Shown: positions 48,764 to 57,140 of the stretch, in pieces
How the letters are laid out: every line of letters begins with the position of its first letter
Numbering within the stretch: the first letter of the stretch is position 1
Assembly: GCF_003206495.1 (NCBI RefSeq)
Contig: NZ_NKUF01000011.1
Coordinates: forward strand, 24,011-88,010
Length of the DNA stretch: 64,000 bases
DNA from: Gluconacetobacter entanii
GTDB taxonomy: Bacteria > Pseudomonadota > Alphaproteobacteria > Acetobacterales > Acetobacteraceae
Reading direction: 5' to 3'
The notes under the pieces: model-generated
The model's input: only the letters and a program-made list of their open reading frames with translations
Databases searched by the model: none
What the model was told of the DNA's origin: nothing
Program-made: the position numbers and the translations under genes

Positions 48764-48895
48764 GCTACCTCGCACAGGCTCACCGGACAGGCAGGCCGAG
48801 GCGCATTCGACAAATGGCGGCCATGCCGGTCATGGGGTTACGTGGGGCGGGACCACGGCGCTGCTGTCGCGCGCCGGGATGCGCCCGGGGAACTT

Positions 48896-48934
48896 AAAAA
48901 CAAAACGGGCCGCCCGGCAGGACGACCCGTTTTG
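48896..48934 (-). terminator. terminator or attenuator between rplT and pheS
   Basis: CAAAACGGG (48901-48909) pairs with CCCGTTTTG (48926-48934), and on the minus strand a run of five T follows. A second stem, ACCTGTCA/TGACAGGT (48938-48967), lies between it and the rplT stop. This should stop or attenuate transcription before pheST. Confidence 0.75.
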
Positions 48935-48967
48935 CGGACCTGTCACCACACGGGGTGGATGACAGGT

Positions 48968-49324
48968 TCAGGCCAGAGCGGCCTGCGCCTTCTTGACGAT
49001 TTCGGCAAAGGTCGCCGCGTCGTCGAACGCGATGGCGGCCAGCACCTTGCGGTCGATCTCGATCCCCGCCTTGTCCAGACCGTTGATGAAACGGCTGTAG
49101 GTCAGGCCATGCTCACGCACGGCGGCGTTGATGCGCTGGATCCACAGGGCGCGGAATTCACGCTTCTTGTTGCGACGGTCGCGATAGGCATAGCGAAGGG
49201 CCTTTTCCAGCCGTTCGAGCGCAATGCGGTAGTTGGTGGAAGACCGGCCACGGTAACCCTTAGAGAGTTCCAGAACCTTCTTGTGACGGGCGTGTGAGGT
49301 AACGCCCCGCTTGACGCGTGCCAT
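48968..49324 (-). CDS. rplT: 50S ribosomal protein L20
   Basis: The 118-residue protein matches L20 throughout: [68 protein letters not shown]. It is a primary 23S rRNA-binding protein. It follows rpmI by 14 bases. Confidence 0.98.
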   Translation of the reverse strand: MARVKRGVTSHARHKKVLELSKGYRGRSSTNYRIALERLEKALRYAYRDRRNKKREFRALWIQRINAAVREHGLTYSRFINGLDKAGIEIDRKVLAAIAFDDAATFAEIVKKAQAALA

Positions 49325-49338
49325 GTGTCAGATGCTCC

Positions 49339-49542
49339 TTATGCCAGCCCGTAGGGCGCCCACTGCTTCACAGTGCGGCCATCCATTTCCGTCATGGTCT
49401 GCGAACCGCGGTTGGTGCGCTTCATCTTCTGCGAACGGTTGATAAGGCCGTGACGCTTGTTGCCGGGGCCAGCCAGCACCTTGCCGGTCGCGGTGATCTT
49501 GAACCGCTTCTTGACCGACGACTTGGTCTTCATCTTGGGCAT
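49339..49542 (-). CDS. rpmI: 50S ribosomal protein L35
   Basis: The 67-residue protein ([23 protein letters not shown]...[14 protein letters not shown]) is a standard L35. GGAG lies six bases before the ATG at 49542. infC, which usually precedes rpmI, is absent; a divergent SDR gene lies upstream instead. Confidence 0.97.
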   Translation of the reverse strand: MPKMKTKSSVKKRFKITATGKVLAGPGNKRHGLINRSQKMKRTNRGSQTMTEMDGRTVKQWAPYGLA

Positions 49543-49783
49543 TTTCATCTCCATCGTTTTTTCACGCGCCACCTGCCCAACGGACCGGCGGAAACATGAA
49601 CGTGACATTGCGGCCGGGCATGCCCCTGAATCAGGCCCGGACGCGCGAACATCGCTGCCTATAGACAACGCCGCGACACCAATCAAGCCCTGATCCACCA
49701 CGGCGCGTTGTCTCCCCCATGGCGCGCGCCTATAAGGTGACGGCAACAGGGGGCGGACAGCCCCCGGACGGAAGGAAACGAGC

Positions 49784-50515
49784 ATGACAGCACGACGTGT
49801 GGCGATCGTAACCGGCGGCAGCCGCGGAATTGGCGCCAGCATCGCCGAAGCCTTGGCGAAGGACGGGTTCGATATCGCGATTTCCTATGCCCGCAACGCG
49901 GCGGCAGAGGACGAGACGGTGGCGCGGATCACCGCGCTGGGCCGCACGGCGCGCGCCTATCGCGCGGGCGAAGGCGATGGCGCGGCACGGGACATGATCG
50001 AACAGGTCGTGCGTGACTTCGGACGGCTGGATACGCTGGTGTGCAATGCAGGCATCTATCCCTATGCCCGGGTGCAGGACATGACGGTGGAGCAGGTGGA
50101 TGCGACACTCGGCCTGAACGTGCGCGCAGTGATGCTGGAGACGATGGCCGCCGTGAAGCACATGAAGCGCGGCGGGCGCATCATCCTGATCGGTTCCGTC
50201 TTTGGCGAGCGCGCACCCTTCCCCGGCATCTCGCTCTACAGCGCGACCAAGGCGGCGCTGGGCGGCTTCGTACGGGGCGCCGCGCGCGACCTCGGGCCGG
50301 AGGGCATCACCATCAACGTGATCCAGCCCGGCCCCATCGATACGGACATGAACCCCGCCAATGGCGAGGGCGCGGACATGCTGCGCGGTTTCCTGTGCGT
50401 GCCGGAATATGGCAAGCCCGCCGACATCGCCTCCATGGCGGCGTTCCTCGCCCGTCCCGAAAGCGACAACATCACCGGCGCGGCCCTGAACGTGGACGGC
50501 GGACTGGCCGCCTGA
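49784..50515 (+). CDS. short-chain dehydrogenase/reductase (FabG-like)
   Basis: A 243-residue SDR with the cofactor motif [12 protein letters not shown], catalytic Ser in IGSVFG and Y-x3-K in [10 protein letters not shown], and the C-terminal [12 protein letters not shown]. It reduces or oxidises an unknown substrate with NAD(P)H in the cytoplasm; an acyl-ACP reductase or alcohol/ketone role is possible. AAGGAAACG lies before the ATG. A GC-rich hairpin (50524-50544) follows. Confidence 0.9.
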   Translation: MTARRVAIVTGGSRGIGASIAEALAKDGFDIAISYARNAAAEDETVARITALGRTARAYRAGEGDGAARDMIEQVVRDFGRLDTLVCNAGIYPYARVQDMTVEQVDATLGLNVRAVMLETMAAVKHMKRGGRIILIGSVFGERAPFPGISLYSATKAALGGFVRGAARDLGPEGITINVIQPGPIDTDMNPANGEGADMLRGFLCVPEYGKPADIASMAAFLARPESDNITGAALNVDGGLAA

Positions 50516-50841
50516 CCCACTTCCCCCGGCCATGCGGGCCGGGGCACCTGCCTGCATGCCACCCGATGGGATGCGGGCGGGACATGGGCTGCGCGGCGGC
50601 AGGAAATATGCCATTTCCCTATTTCCAATATCTGCATGACGCATGAAAAACGCCCCGACAACATCCAGCAATACTTCGTAATGCCACCCCGCCGCGTCCC
50701 GCCATGCCCCAAATCCTGCCAACGCCCGTCGCCCCTGTCCCCTCCCTTCCGAAAACCGGCGGCAGGCACATCACTTTCGCGGGTTGTCACGTTTTCCATT
50801 TCTGATTAGGCGTCGTGAATACTTTGCCGTGGAAAATGGTC
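50516..50841. other. 326-bp intergenic region upstream of the polyol dehydrogenase
   Basis: It contains a hairpin CCCCGGCC/GGCCGGGG (50524-50544), probably ending the SDR transcript. Further on I see only pyrimidine-rich sequence and a TTGTCA at about 50784 without a matching -10. No small gene is convincing. Confidence 0.5.
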
Positions 50842-52323
50842 ATGACCATACTCAATTCAAATACCCTGCCCCACCTGCCGCCGGAGATCACGATTCCGTC
50901 CTATGACCGTGCGAAGGTCACGCCGGGCATTGCGCATCTGAGTGTCGGTAATTTCCACCGCGCGCATGAAGCCGTCTATGTCGAACACGTGCTGGGCCGT
51001 CCCGGTCAGGCGGACTGGGGCATCGTGGGAATCGGCCTGATGGACAGTCCGGCCGAAACGGACAAGGCCGACGCCATGAAGGCGCAGGACGGCCTGTATT
51101 CCCTGACGGTCTGCGCGCCCGACGCGCCCGACACGGTGCATGTCATCGGCTCCATCGTTGAATATGTCCATGGCCCCGCCGATCGCGCCGCCGTCATCGC
51201 ACGCCTGGCCGATCCCGCGATCCGCATCGTCAGCATGACGATTACCGAGGGCGGCTACTACATTGACGAAAATGGTCATTTCCCGCTCGACCTGCCCGTC
51301 ATTGCCGAAGACCTGAAACGCGACGTCCCACACTCCGCCTTTGGCGTCCTGACCGAGGCGCTGCGCCTGCGCCGTGACCGCGGCGTCGGGCCGTTCACCA
51401 TCCTGTCGTGCGACAACCTGCCGCAGAATGGCCATGTCGCGCGCACCGCCGTCCTGTCATGGGCGCGCGCCCGCGATGTGGCGCTGGCGGAGTGGATGGA
51501 AGAGAACGTGACCTTCCCATGCACCATGGTGGACCGCATCACCCCGGCCGTGCGTCCCGATGACGTGCGCCGCCTTGACGCCGCAAGCGGGCTTGACGAT
51601 CGCATCCCCGTCTTCTGCGAGGATTTCATCCAGTGGGTGATCGAGGACAAATTCTGTGCGGGCCGTCCCGAATTCGACGCGGTGGGCGTGCAGTTCACGG
51701 ATAACGTCCATCCGTACGAGGAAGTGAAGCTGCGGATGCTCAACGCCTCGCACTCGCTCCTCGGCCTGTCGGGCGTGCTGTCGGGATATCGCATCGTCAG
51801 CGACATCATGACCGACATGTATGAGGTGGCGCTGGTGGAGCGCTACCTTGCCTATGACGCCGAACCGCTGCTCAGCGCGCCGCCGGGCATGGCATTGCAG
51901 GAATATGGCGCGCTGCTGCTGCGCCGCTTCCGCAACCATGCGATCAGCGACCAGTTGCTGCGCATCGCCTCGGACAGCACGTCAAAGCTGCAGATGTTCG
52001 TCCGTGAAACCGCGATGGGGGTGCTGGCGACGCACCGCAACCCCGTCCGCATCGCGTTCCTGATCTCATGCTATCTCGAATATCTGCGTGGGCGTGACGA
52101 CAATGGCGCGACCTACCCGATCGTGGAACCGCACCTGAGCGCGCAGGACCGCGCCCTTGCCACCGGCGCGGACATTGACGCCGCACTGGACATGACGGTG
52201 TTCGCTGGCTGGGGCCTTGCGGACTCCGAAGATTTCGTCACGCGCTATCGCACGGTCCGGCAGTCCATTCGCGCGCATGGAACACGCCACACACTGGCGG
52301 AGGTCGTCCTCACGGCGGAATAA
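50842..52323 (+). CDS. mannitol 2-dehydrogenase family polyol dehydrogenase
   Basis: A 493-residue long-chain dehydrogenase with an N-terminal NAD-binding domain (ITIPSYDRAKVTPGIAHLSVGNFHRAHEAVYVE) and the substrate domain containing SCDNLPQNGH, MVDRITPA, EDFIQWVIEDKF and the catalytic Lys-x4-Asn-x2-His in KLRMLNASHSLL. It interconverts mannitol or a related polyol and fructose in the cytoplasm. The start at 50842 has GGAAAA upstream; GTG 50815 and ATG 50836 are in frame. Confidence 0.93.
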   Translation: MTILNSNTLPHLPPEITIPSYDRAKVTPGIAHLSVGNFHRAHEAVYVEHVLGRPGQADWGIVGIGLMDSPAETDKADAMKAQDGLYSLTVCAPDAPDTVHVIGSIVEYVHGPADRAAVIARLADPAIRIVSMTITEGGYYIDENGHFPLDLPVIAEDLKRDVPHSAFGVLTEALRLRRDRGVGPFTILSCDNLPQNGHVARTAVLSWARARDVALAEWMEENVTFPCTMVDRITPAVRPDDVRRLDAASGLDDRIPVFCEDFIQWVIEDKFCAGRPEFDAVGVQFTDNVHPYEEVKLRMLNASHSLLGLSGVLSGYRIVSDIMTDMYEVALVERYLAYDAEPLLSAPPGMALQEYGALLLRRFRNHAISDQLLRIASDSTSKLQMFVRETAMGVLATHRNPVRIAFLISCYLEYLRGRDDNGATYPIVEPHLSAQDRALATGADIDAALDMTVFAGWGLADSEDFVTRYRTVRQSIRAHGTRHTLAEVVLTAE

Positions 52324-52357
52324 CCCTCCCCCCCACCCTCCTTTCATGATCCGTCGC

Positions 52358-52391
52358 CCACCCCGCCTGCCATACCCCCATGGCGGGGTGG
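52358..52391 (+). terminator. GC-rich stem-loop after the polyol dehydrogenase gene
   Basis: CCACCCCGCC (52358-52367) pairs perfectly with GGCGGGGTGG (52382-52391). There is no T-run after it. It lies 35 bases after the stop codon. Confidence 0.5.
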
Positions 52392-52499
52392 CCTGACACG
52401 TCATCGTCAAAAATAACCTCTTGACCTGAGGCCGCTTTATAAGCTGTCTCCTTGGGCAAAGCCGTCGCACGCCTTGTTTTTGCTTTGTTCAGGATGATC

Positions 52500-54881
52500 A
52501 TGAATACGCCCCCTTCCCATCCCGGCCCCGGTCGCACCCCCACGCTCCTTCTCGTCATCGCCGTGTGTGCGATATCCGGTCTTTATCTACTGGGGGGTGG
52601 CCTGTGGCTGGCCGTTCTGGGGGGCTCTTTCTATTATGTCATCGCCGGCGCCGCGCTGCTGGCGACGGCATGGATGCTGTGGATACGCTCCCAGACCGCA
52701 CTGACCCTCTATGCCGTCCTGCTGGCCGGCACGATGATCTGGGCCGTGCGGGAGGTCGGGTTCGATTTCTGGGCCCTTGCCCCGCGTGGCGATATCCTGG
52801 TGCCGATCGGTCTCCTGTTCTTCCTGCCCGGCGTGACGCGCGCGCTTTCAACGCAGACCCGGCCACCGCGCCTTGCACTAGGGGCCGTCATCGCGGCCGC
52901 CGTGGCCGTGGTCGGGATCGCCCTGACGCAGGATCCGCAGGATATTGCGGGCGACCTGCCCCCCGTGGCGCAGAACGCCCCGACGCCGGGGGATGCGAAC
53001 GAAATGCCCGACGCGGACTGGCAGGCCTATGGCCGGACGGAATTCGGGGACCGTTTCTCTCCGCTCAAGCAGATCACGGCCGCCAATGTCAGCAAACTGA
53101 AGGTCGCATGGACCTTCCGCACCGGCGACATGCGCGGCCCCGGCGACCCGGGCGAGACGACGGACGAGGTCACGCCGATCAAGATCCGCGATACGGTCTA
53201 TCTGTGCTCCCCGCACCAGATCCTGTTTGCGCTTGACGCCGCCACGGGCAAGCAGCGGTGGAAATTCGATCCGCAGATCGTCCACAACCCGACCTTCCAG
53301 CACCTGACCTGCCGTGGTGTCTCCTACCACGAGGCAAAGGCCGACGCCGATGCCGCGCCTGCCGAATGTGCGCAGCGCATCTTCCTGCCGACCAATGACG
53401 GCCGCCTGTTCGCCCTTGACGCGCATAGCGGCGAACGCTGCCACGGGTTTGGCAAGGACGGGGAGATTGACCTGAAGGACGGCATGACGGTCAAGACGCC
53501 GGGATTTTACGAACCCACATCCCCGCCGGTCGTGACCGACAGCATGGTCATCGTCTCTGGCGCGGTGACGGACAATTATTCCACGCATGAGCCATCCGGC
53601 GTCACGCGCGGGTTCGACGTCAACACCGGCGAACTGAAATGGGCGTTCGACCCGGGCAACCAGGACCCGAACGAAATGCCGTCCGAGCAGCATCATTTCG
53701 TGCCCAATTCGCCCAATTCGTGGATTACGGCGTCCTATGACCCGCATCTGGACCTGGTCTATATTCCCATGGGCGTGCAGACCCCCGACATCTGGGGCGG
53801 AAACCGCAATGCGGATGCCGAACGGTATGCCAGTTCGATCGTCGCCCTGAACGCATCGACCGGGAAACTGGCCTGGAGCTACCAGACCGTTCACCATGAC
53901 CTGTGGGACATGGACATCCAGGCACAGCCCAGCCTGGTGGATATCCGCAACGCGGACGGCGAAATCGTCCCCACCCTGTATGCCCCCGCGAAAACCGGCA
54001 ATATCTTCGTGCTTGACCGTCGCAATGGCAAACTGGTGGTCCCTGCCCCCGAACGCCCCGTCCCGCAGGGTGCGGCGCCGGGCGATCACCTGTCGGCGAC
54101 GCAGCCCTTCTCCGAACTGACATTCCGCCCGAAGAAGAACCTGACGGATGCGGACATGTGGGGCGGCACGATGTTTGACCAGTTGATCTGCCGCATCATG
54201 TTCCATCAGCTCCGCTATGACGGGCCGTTCACGCCGCCGTCGCTACAGGGTACGCTGGTGTTCCCCGGCAACCTGGGCATGTTCGAATGGGGCGGCCTTG
54301 CTGTTGACCCGGTCCGGCAGATCGCGATCGCCAACCCGATCGCCATCCCGTTCGTCTCCACCCTGATCCCGCGTGGCCCGAACAACCCCGCAACCCCGGA
54401 CAAGTCCCTGCCGTCCGGCAGCGAAAGTGGCGTGCAGCCGCAGTTCGGCGTCCCCTATGGCGTGGACCTGCATGCGTTCCTGTCGCCGCTGGGCCTGCCG
54501 TGCAAGCAGCCTGCATGGGGATACATGTCGGGCATCGACCTGCGCACGAACAAGATCGTGTGGAAGCACCGCAACGGCACGATCCGCGACAGCGCACCGC
54601 TGCCGCTGCCGTTCAAGATGGGCGTGCCCAGCCTTGGCGGGCCACTGACGACCGCAGGTGGCGTGGCGTTCCTGACCTCCACGCTGGATTATTACATCCG
54701 CGCCTATGACGTCACGACCGGGAAGCAGTTGTGGCAGGACCGCCTGCCCGCCGGCGGGCAGTCCACGCCCATGACCTACTCCGTCAACGGGCGTCAGTTC
54801 ATCGTGACGGCCGATGGTGGCCATGGATCGTTCGGCACAAAGATGGGCGATTACGTGGTCGCCTACAGCCTGCCGGAATAA
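52500..54881 (+). CDS. gcd: membrane-bound PQQ-dependent glucose dehydrogenase
   Basis: A 793-residue enzyme with five N-terminal membrane spans (residues about 13-150) and a periplasmic eight-bladed PQQ domain. Recognisable blocks are DWQAYGRTEFGDRFSPLKQI, RCHGFGKDGEIDL, YIPMGVQTPDIWGG (catalytic Asp region), HHDLWDMDIQAQPSL, YAPAKTGNIFVLDRR and GVPSLGGPLTTAGGVAF. It oxidises glucose to gluconolactone in the periplasm and passes electrons to ubiquinone. ATG 52500 has AGGA six bases upstream. Confidence 0.96.
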   Translation: MNTPPSHPGPGRTPTLLLVIAVCAISGLYLLGGGLWLAVLGGSFYYVIAGAALLATAWMLWIRSQTALTLYAVLLAGTMIWAVREVGFDFWALAPRGDILVPIGLLFFLPGVTRALSTQTRPPRLALGAVIAAAVAVVGIALTQDPQDIAGDLPPVAQNAPTPGDANEMPDADWQAYGRTEFGDRFSPLKQITAANVSKLKVAWTFRTGDMRGPGDPGETTDEVTPIKIRDTVYLCSPHQILFALDAATGKQRWKFDPQIVHNPTFQHLTCRGVSYHEAKADADAAPAECAQRIFLPTNDGRLFALDAHSGERCHGFGKDGEIDLKDGMTVKTPGFYEPTSPPVVTDSMVIVSGAVTDNYSTHEPSGVTRGFDVNTGELKWAFDPGNQDPNEMPSEQHHFVPNSPNSWITASYDPHLDLVYIPMGVQTPDIWGGNRNADAERYASSIVALNASTGKLAWSYQTVHHDLWDMDIQAQPSLVDIRNADGEIVPTLYAPAKTGNIFVLDRRNGKLVVPAPERPVPQGAAPGDHLSATQPFSELTFRPKKNLTDADMWGGTMFDQLICRIMFHQLRYDGPFTPPSLQGTLVFPGNLGMFEWGGLAVDPVRQIAIANPIAIPFVSTLIPRGPNNPATPDKSLPSGSESGVQPQFGVPYGVDLHAFLSPLGLPCKQPAWGYMSGIDLRTNKIVWKHRNGTIRDSAPLPLPFKMGVPSLGGPLTTAGGVAFLTSTLDYYIRAYDVTTGKQLWQDRLPAGGQSTPMTYSVNGRQFIVTADGGHGSFGTKMGDYVVAYSLPE

Positions 54882-54903
54882 CAACCGGCACCCATGATAT
54901 GCC

Positions 54904-54928
54904 GGGGACGACAATCCGTGTCGTCCCC
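54904..54928 (+). terminator. stem-loop after gcd
   Basis: GGGGACGAC (54904-54912) pairs with GTCGTCCCC (54920-54928) around a 7-base loop, 23 bases after the gcd stop. Only GCTTG follows, so it lacks a strong T-run. Confidence 0.6.
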
Positions 54929-55052
54929 GCTTGACCCGGCGGCGCGCGTCTGTATATAAGCGGATATAGACACAGCCCGCCGGGAAAATTCCTCTCCCGC
55001 GTATCGTGCCCCATCTGCCATCAGGCCCCTGTAAACGCCACTTATTCAGGCT

Positions 55053-55081
55053 TTTACAGAAGATTTCCTATGGGGTATAAA
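55053..55081 (+). promoter_or_regulatory. promoter of the aldehyde dehydrogenase operon
   Basis: TTTACA (55053-55058) and TATAAA (55076-55081) each match the sigma-70 consensus at five of six positions with a 17-base spacer. This is the best promoter-like sequence I found by eye in the window. It implies a leader of about 230 bases before the cytochrome gene. Confidence 0.65.
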
Positions 55082-55089
55082 AATCCAAA

Positions 55090-55154
55090 TAAGTCTTATA
55101 GGCGTTTTCACCTTACGTTGGGTGGAAGCCCTTGACTAGGAAACAGAAGACTTA
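55090..55154 (+). promoter_or_regulatory. structured leader of the aldehyde dehydrogenase operon
   Basis: TAAGTCTT (55090-55097) is exactly complementary to AAGACTTA (55147-55154), enclosing a region with a smaller GGG/CCC stem. It starts right at the expected transcript 5' end and ends just before the ribosome binding site of the small leader ORF. It does not match a riboswitch class I know. Confidence 0.4.
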
Positions 55155-55179
55155 CTGTCCGCCGCGAGGAGGAACGCCG

Positions 55180-55254
55180 ATGCGCGTCCTGCCGATCCGG
55201 TGCCGGAAGGCGGCATGCACATGCATGCTGATTTCGTTGTTTCTGAAGACGTAG
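55180..55254 (+). CDS. possible 24-residue leader peptide upstream of the aldehyde dehydrogenase operon
   Basis: An ATG at 55180 follows AGGAGG by seven bases, the best ribosome binding site in this region. The 24-codon frame encodes a basic, cysteine-containing peptide (MRVLPIRCRKAACTCMLISL, then FLKT) and stops at 55254, 62 bases before the cytochrome gene. It could be a regulatory leader peptide or a short membrane-active peptide. Translation is inferred only from the ribosome binding site. Confidence 0.4.
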   Translation: MRVLPIRCRKAACTCMLISLFLKT

Positions 55255-55316
55255 CGCCGAAACTCGGGGCGGATGATACGGGGTGATCTAATGACTTTCA
55301 CAACCGCGAGAACATC

Positions 55317-56645
55317 GTGATTAAACGCATTGCAGCAGCGATTGTGGGAATCGGTGTCGCCGGAGGCGTCGGATTCCTTGCTTACGCGTGGTATCCGGAG
55401 ATTTCTCCGGTCGCACCGCCACCTCCTTCCTCTTTCAGCAAGGCGCAGATCGAACACGGCCGCGTGCTCGCCGCTGGCGGCTACTGCGCGGAGTGCCATA
55501 CCCGCACCGATGGCAAGCGCGGGATCGAACTGGCTGGCGACTACAAGATGGATACGCCCTTTGGCGCCATCTTCTCTTCCAACATCACGCCAGACCCGGA
55601 AACCGGTATCGGCCACTGGTCCGAAGCGGCGTTCAAGCGGGCGATGCGCAAGGGCATTTCGCGTGACGGCACGCAGCTGTTCCCTGCCTTCCCGTTCGAC
55701 CATTTCACACACATGACGGATCAGGACATCGACGATGTCTATGCGTTCCTGATGACGCGTGAGCCGGTCCATTCGGTCAAGCGCGAAAACACGGTCGCCT
55801 TCCCGTTCAACATCCGCCTCGAACAGGCCGGGTGGAAGCTGCTCTTCCTGCATGAAGGGCCGCTGAAGAACAACAACGCCAAGGATGCGGAATGGAACCG
55901 TGGCGCGTACCTGGCCGAAGGGCTGAGCCACTGCTCCGCCTGCCATACGCCGCGTAACGCCATGGGCGCGGAAAAGAGCAGCGCGCCTTATGACGGTGCG
56001 CCGGTCGATAACTGGATCGCGCCCCCGCTCAATGAACACAACCCGACCCCGGTCGTGTGGACCGAGGACGAGTTCTTCAAGTACCTGCGCTATGGCTCCG
56101 CCCCGCTGCATGGCAGTGCCGCGGGCCCGATGTCGCCGGTCGTCCATGGCGGCCTGAGCGAGATGCCGGAATCCGACGTGCATGCCATCGCGCACTACCT
56201 TGCGGATATCGACAAGGCATCAAGCCGCGTCAGCGAGGATCCCAAGGCCATCGCCTGGGCGATGAAGGCCTCCATGCGTGACCTGGTTGGCCCGAAGACG
56301 GACCCGAACGCACGGCTGTATGCCGGGGCCTGCGCCGCATGCCACGCCAATGCCGGCCCGCAGCCTGTCGAAGGCCGCCCGGACCTGGCGCTGAACAACG
56401 CGCTGTGGCTGGATGAACCGACCAACCTGTATCAGGTGATCCTGCACGGAATTGGAACGACGGAAGGCATCTCCACCGCCTCGATGCCGAGTTTCTATCA
56501 TTCCTTCTCCGACGCGGACCTTGCGCGTCTGGCCGCCTACCTGCGCGCCACGCGGACGACCCTGAAACCCTGGACCGACCTTGAGAAGAAAGCCGCGGAT
56601 GTCCGCAAGACGCTGGCTGCCTCTCCTGTCGCCTCTTCTCATTGA
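55317..56645 (+). CDS. triheme cytochrome c subunit of membrane-bound aldehyde dehydrogenase
   Basis: A 442-residue protein with an N-terminal membrane anchor/signal and three CXXCH heme sites: CAECH (57-61), CSACH (206-210) and CAACH (339-343). It resembles the cytochrome subunits of acetic acid bacterial alcohol and aldehyde dehydrogenases, which pass electrons to ubiquinone. It starts with GTG at 55317, six bases after GAGAA. The Fe-S and molybdopterin subunits follow, so it belongs to the aldFGH-type operon. Confidence 0.92.
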   Translation: MIKRIAAAIVGIGVAGGVGFLAYAWYPEISPVAPPPPSSFSKAQIEHGRVLAAGGYCAECHTRTDGKRGIELAGDYKMDTPFGAIFSSNITPDPETGIGHWSEAAFKRAMRKGISRDGTQLFPAFPFDHFTHMTDQDIDDVYAFLMTREPVHSVKRENTVAFPFNIRLEQAGWKLLFLHEGPLKNNNAKDAEWNRGAYLAEGLSHCSACHTPRNAMGAEKSSAPYDGAPVDNWIAPPLNEHNPTPVVWTEDEFFKYLRYGSAPLHGSAAGPMSPVVHGGLSEMPESDVHAIAHYLADIDKASSRVSEDPKAIAWAMKASMRDLVGPKTDPNARLYAGACAACHANAGPQPVEGRPDLALNNALWLDEPTNLYQVILHGIGTTEGISTASMPSFYHSFSDADLARLAAYLRATRTTLKPWTDLEKKAADVRKTLAASPVASSH

Positions 56646-56666
56646 GATGAAAGACGGAGCTAGAAC

Positions 56667-57140
56667 ATGACGACCTTTCACCTCAATGGACGCGAAGTCA
56701 CCGTTGACGTCCCGGAAGATACCCCCCTGCTGTGGGTGATCCGTGACGAAGTCGGCCTGACCGGGACGAAGTTCGGCTGTGGCATCGGCATGTGCGGTGC
56801 CTGCACCGTGCATATCGGCGGCCGCGCCACCCGTTCGTGCATCACGCCCGTCAGCGCCGCCGAAGGCGCTGACATCACCACGATCGAGGGACTCGACCCC
56901 GAGGGCAAGCATCCCGTGCAGGTTGCCTGGCGTGAACTGCAGGTGCCGCAGTGCGGTTACTGCCAGTCCGGGCAGATCATGCAGGCCGTCAGCCTGCTCA
57001 AGGATTATCCCTCCCCCACGGATGAGGAAATCGACGCGGTCATGGCCGGGAGCCTGTGCCGCTGCATGACCTACATTCGCATACGCGAGGCCATCAAGAA
57101 GGCCGCGGCAGCCGCACGCGGAGATTCGTCAAATGGGTAG
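56667..57140 (+). CDS. 2Fe-2S subunit of membrane-bound aldehyde dehydrogenase
   Basis: A 157-residue protein with an N-terminal plant-type ferredoxin domain ([14 protein letters not shown]...SC) and a C-terminal helical 2Fe-2S domain ([13 protein letters not shown] and SLCRCMTY). This is the small subunit layout of the xanthine dehydrogenase family, moving electrons from the molybdenum centre to the cytochrome. Its stop overlaps the start of the large subunit by eight bases. Confidence 0.95.
   Translation: MTTFHLNGREVTVDVPEDTPLLWVIRDEVGLTGTKFGCGIGMCGACTVHIGGRATRSCITPVSAAEGADITTIEGLDPEGKHPVQVAWRELQVPQCGYCQSGQIMQAVSLLKDYPSPTDEEIDAVMAGSLCRCMTYIRIREAIKKAAAAARGDSSNG

Noticed and set aside
48780..48833. 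Phe leader peptide attenuator for pheST
   Set aside because: The 17-codon upstream ORF has no phenylalanine codons and lies after, not before, the terminator stem.
52421..52443. gcd promoter TTGACC ... TATAAG
   Set aside because: The spacer is only 11 bases, too short for a sigma-70 promoter.
55085..55180. Molybdenum cofactor riboswitch before the aldehyde dehydrogenase operon
   Set aside because: Considered because the enzyme needs molybdopterin, but the sequence does not resemble the Moco motif as I know it.
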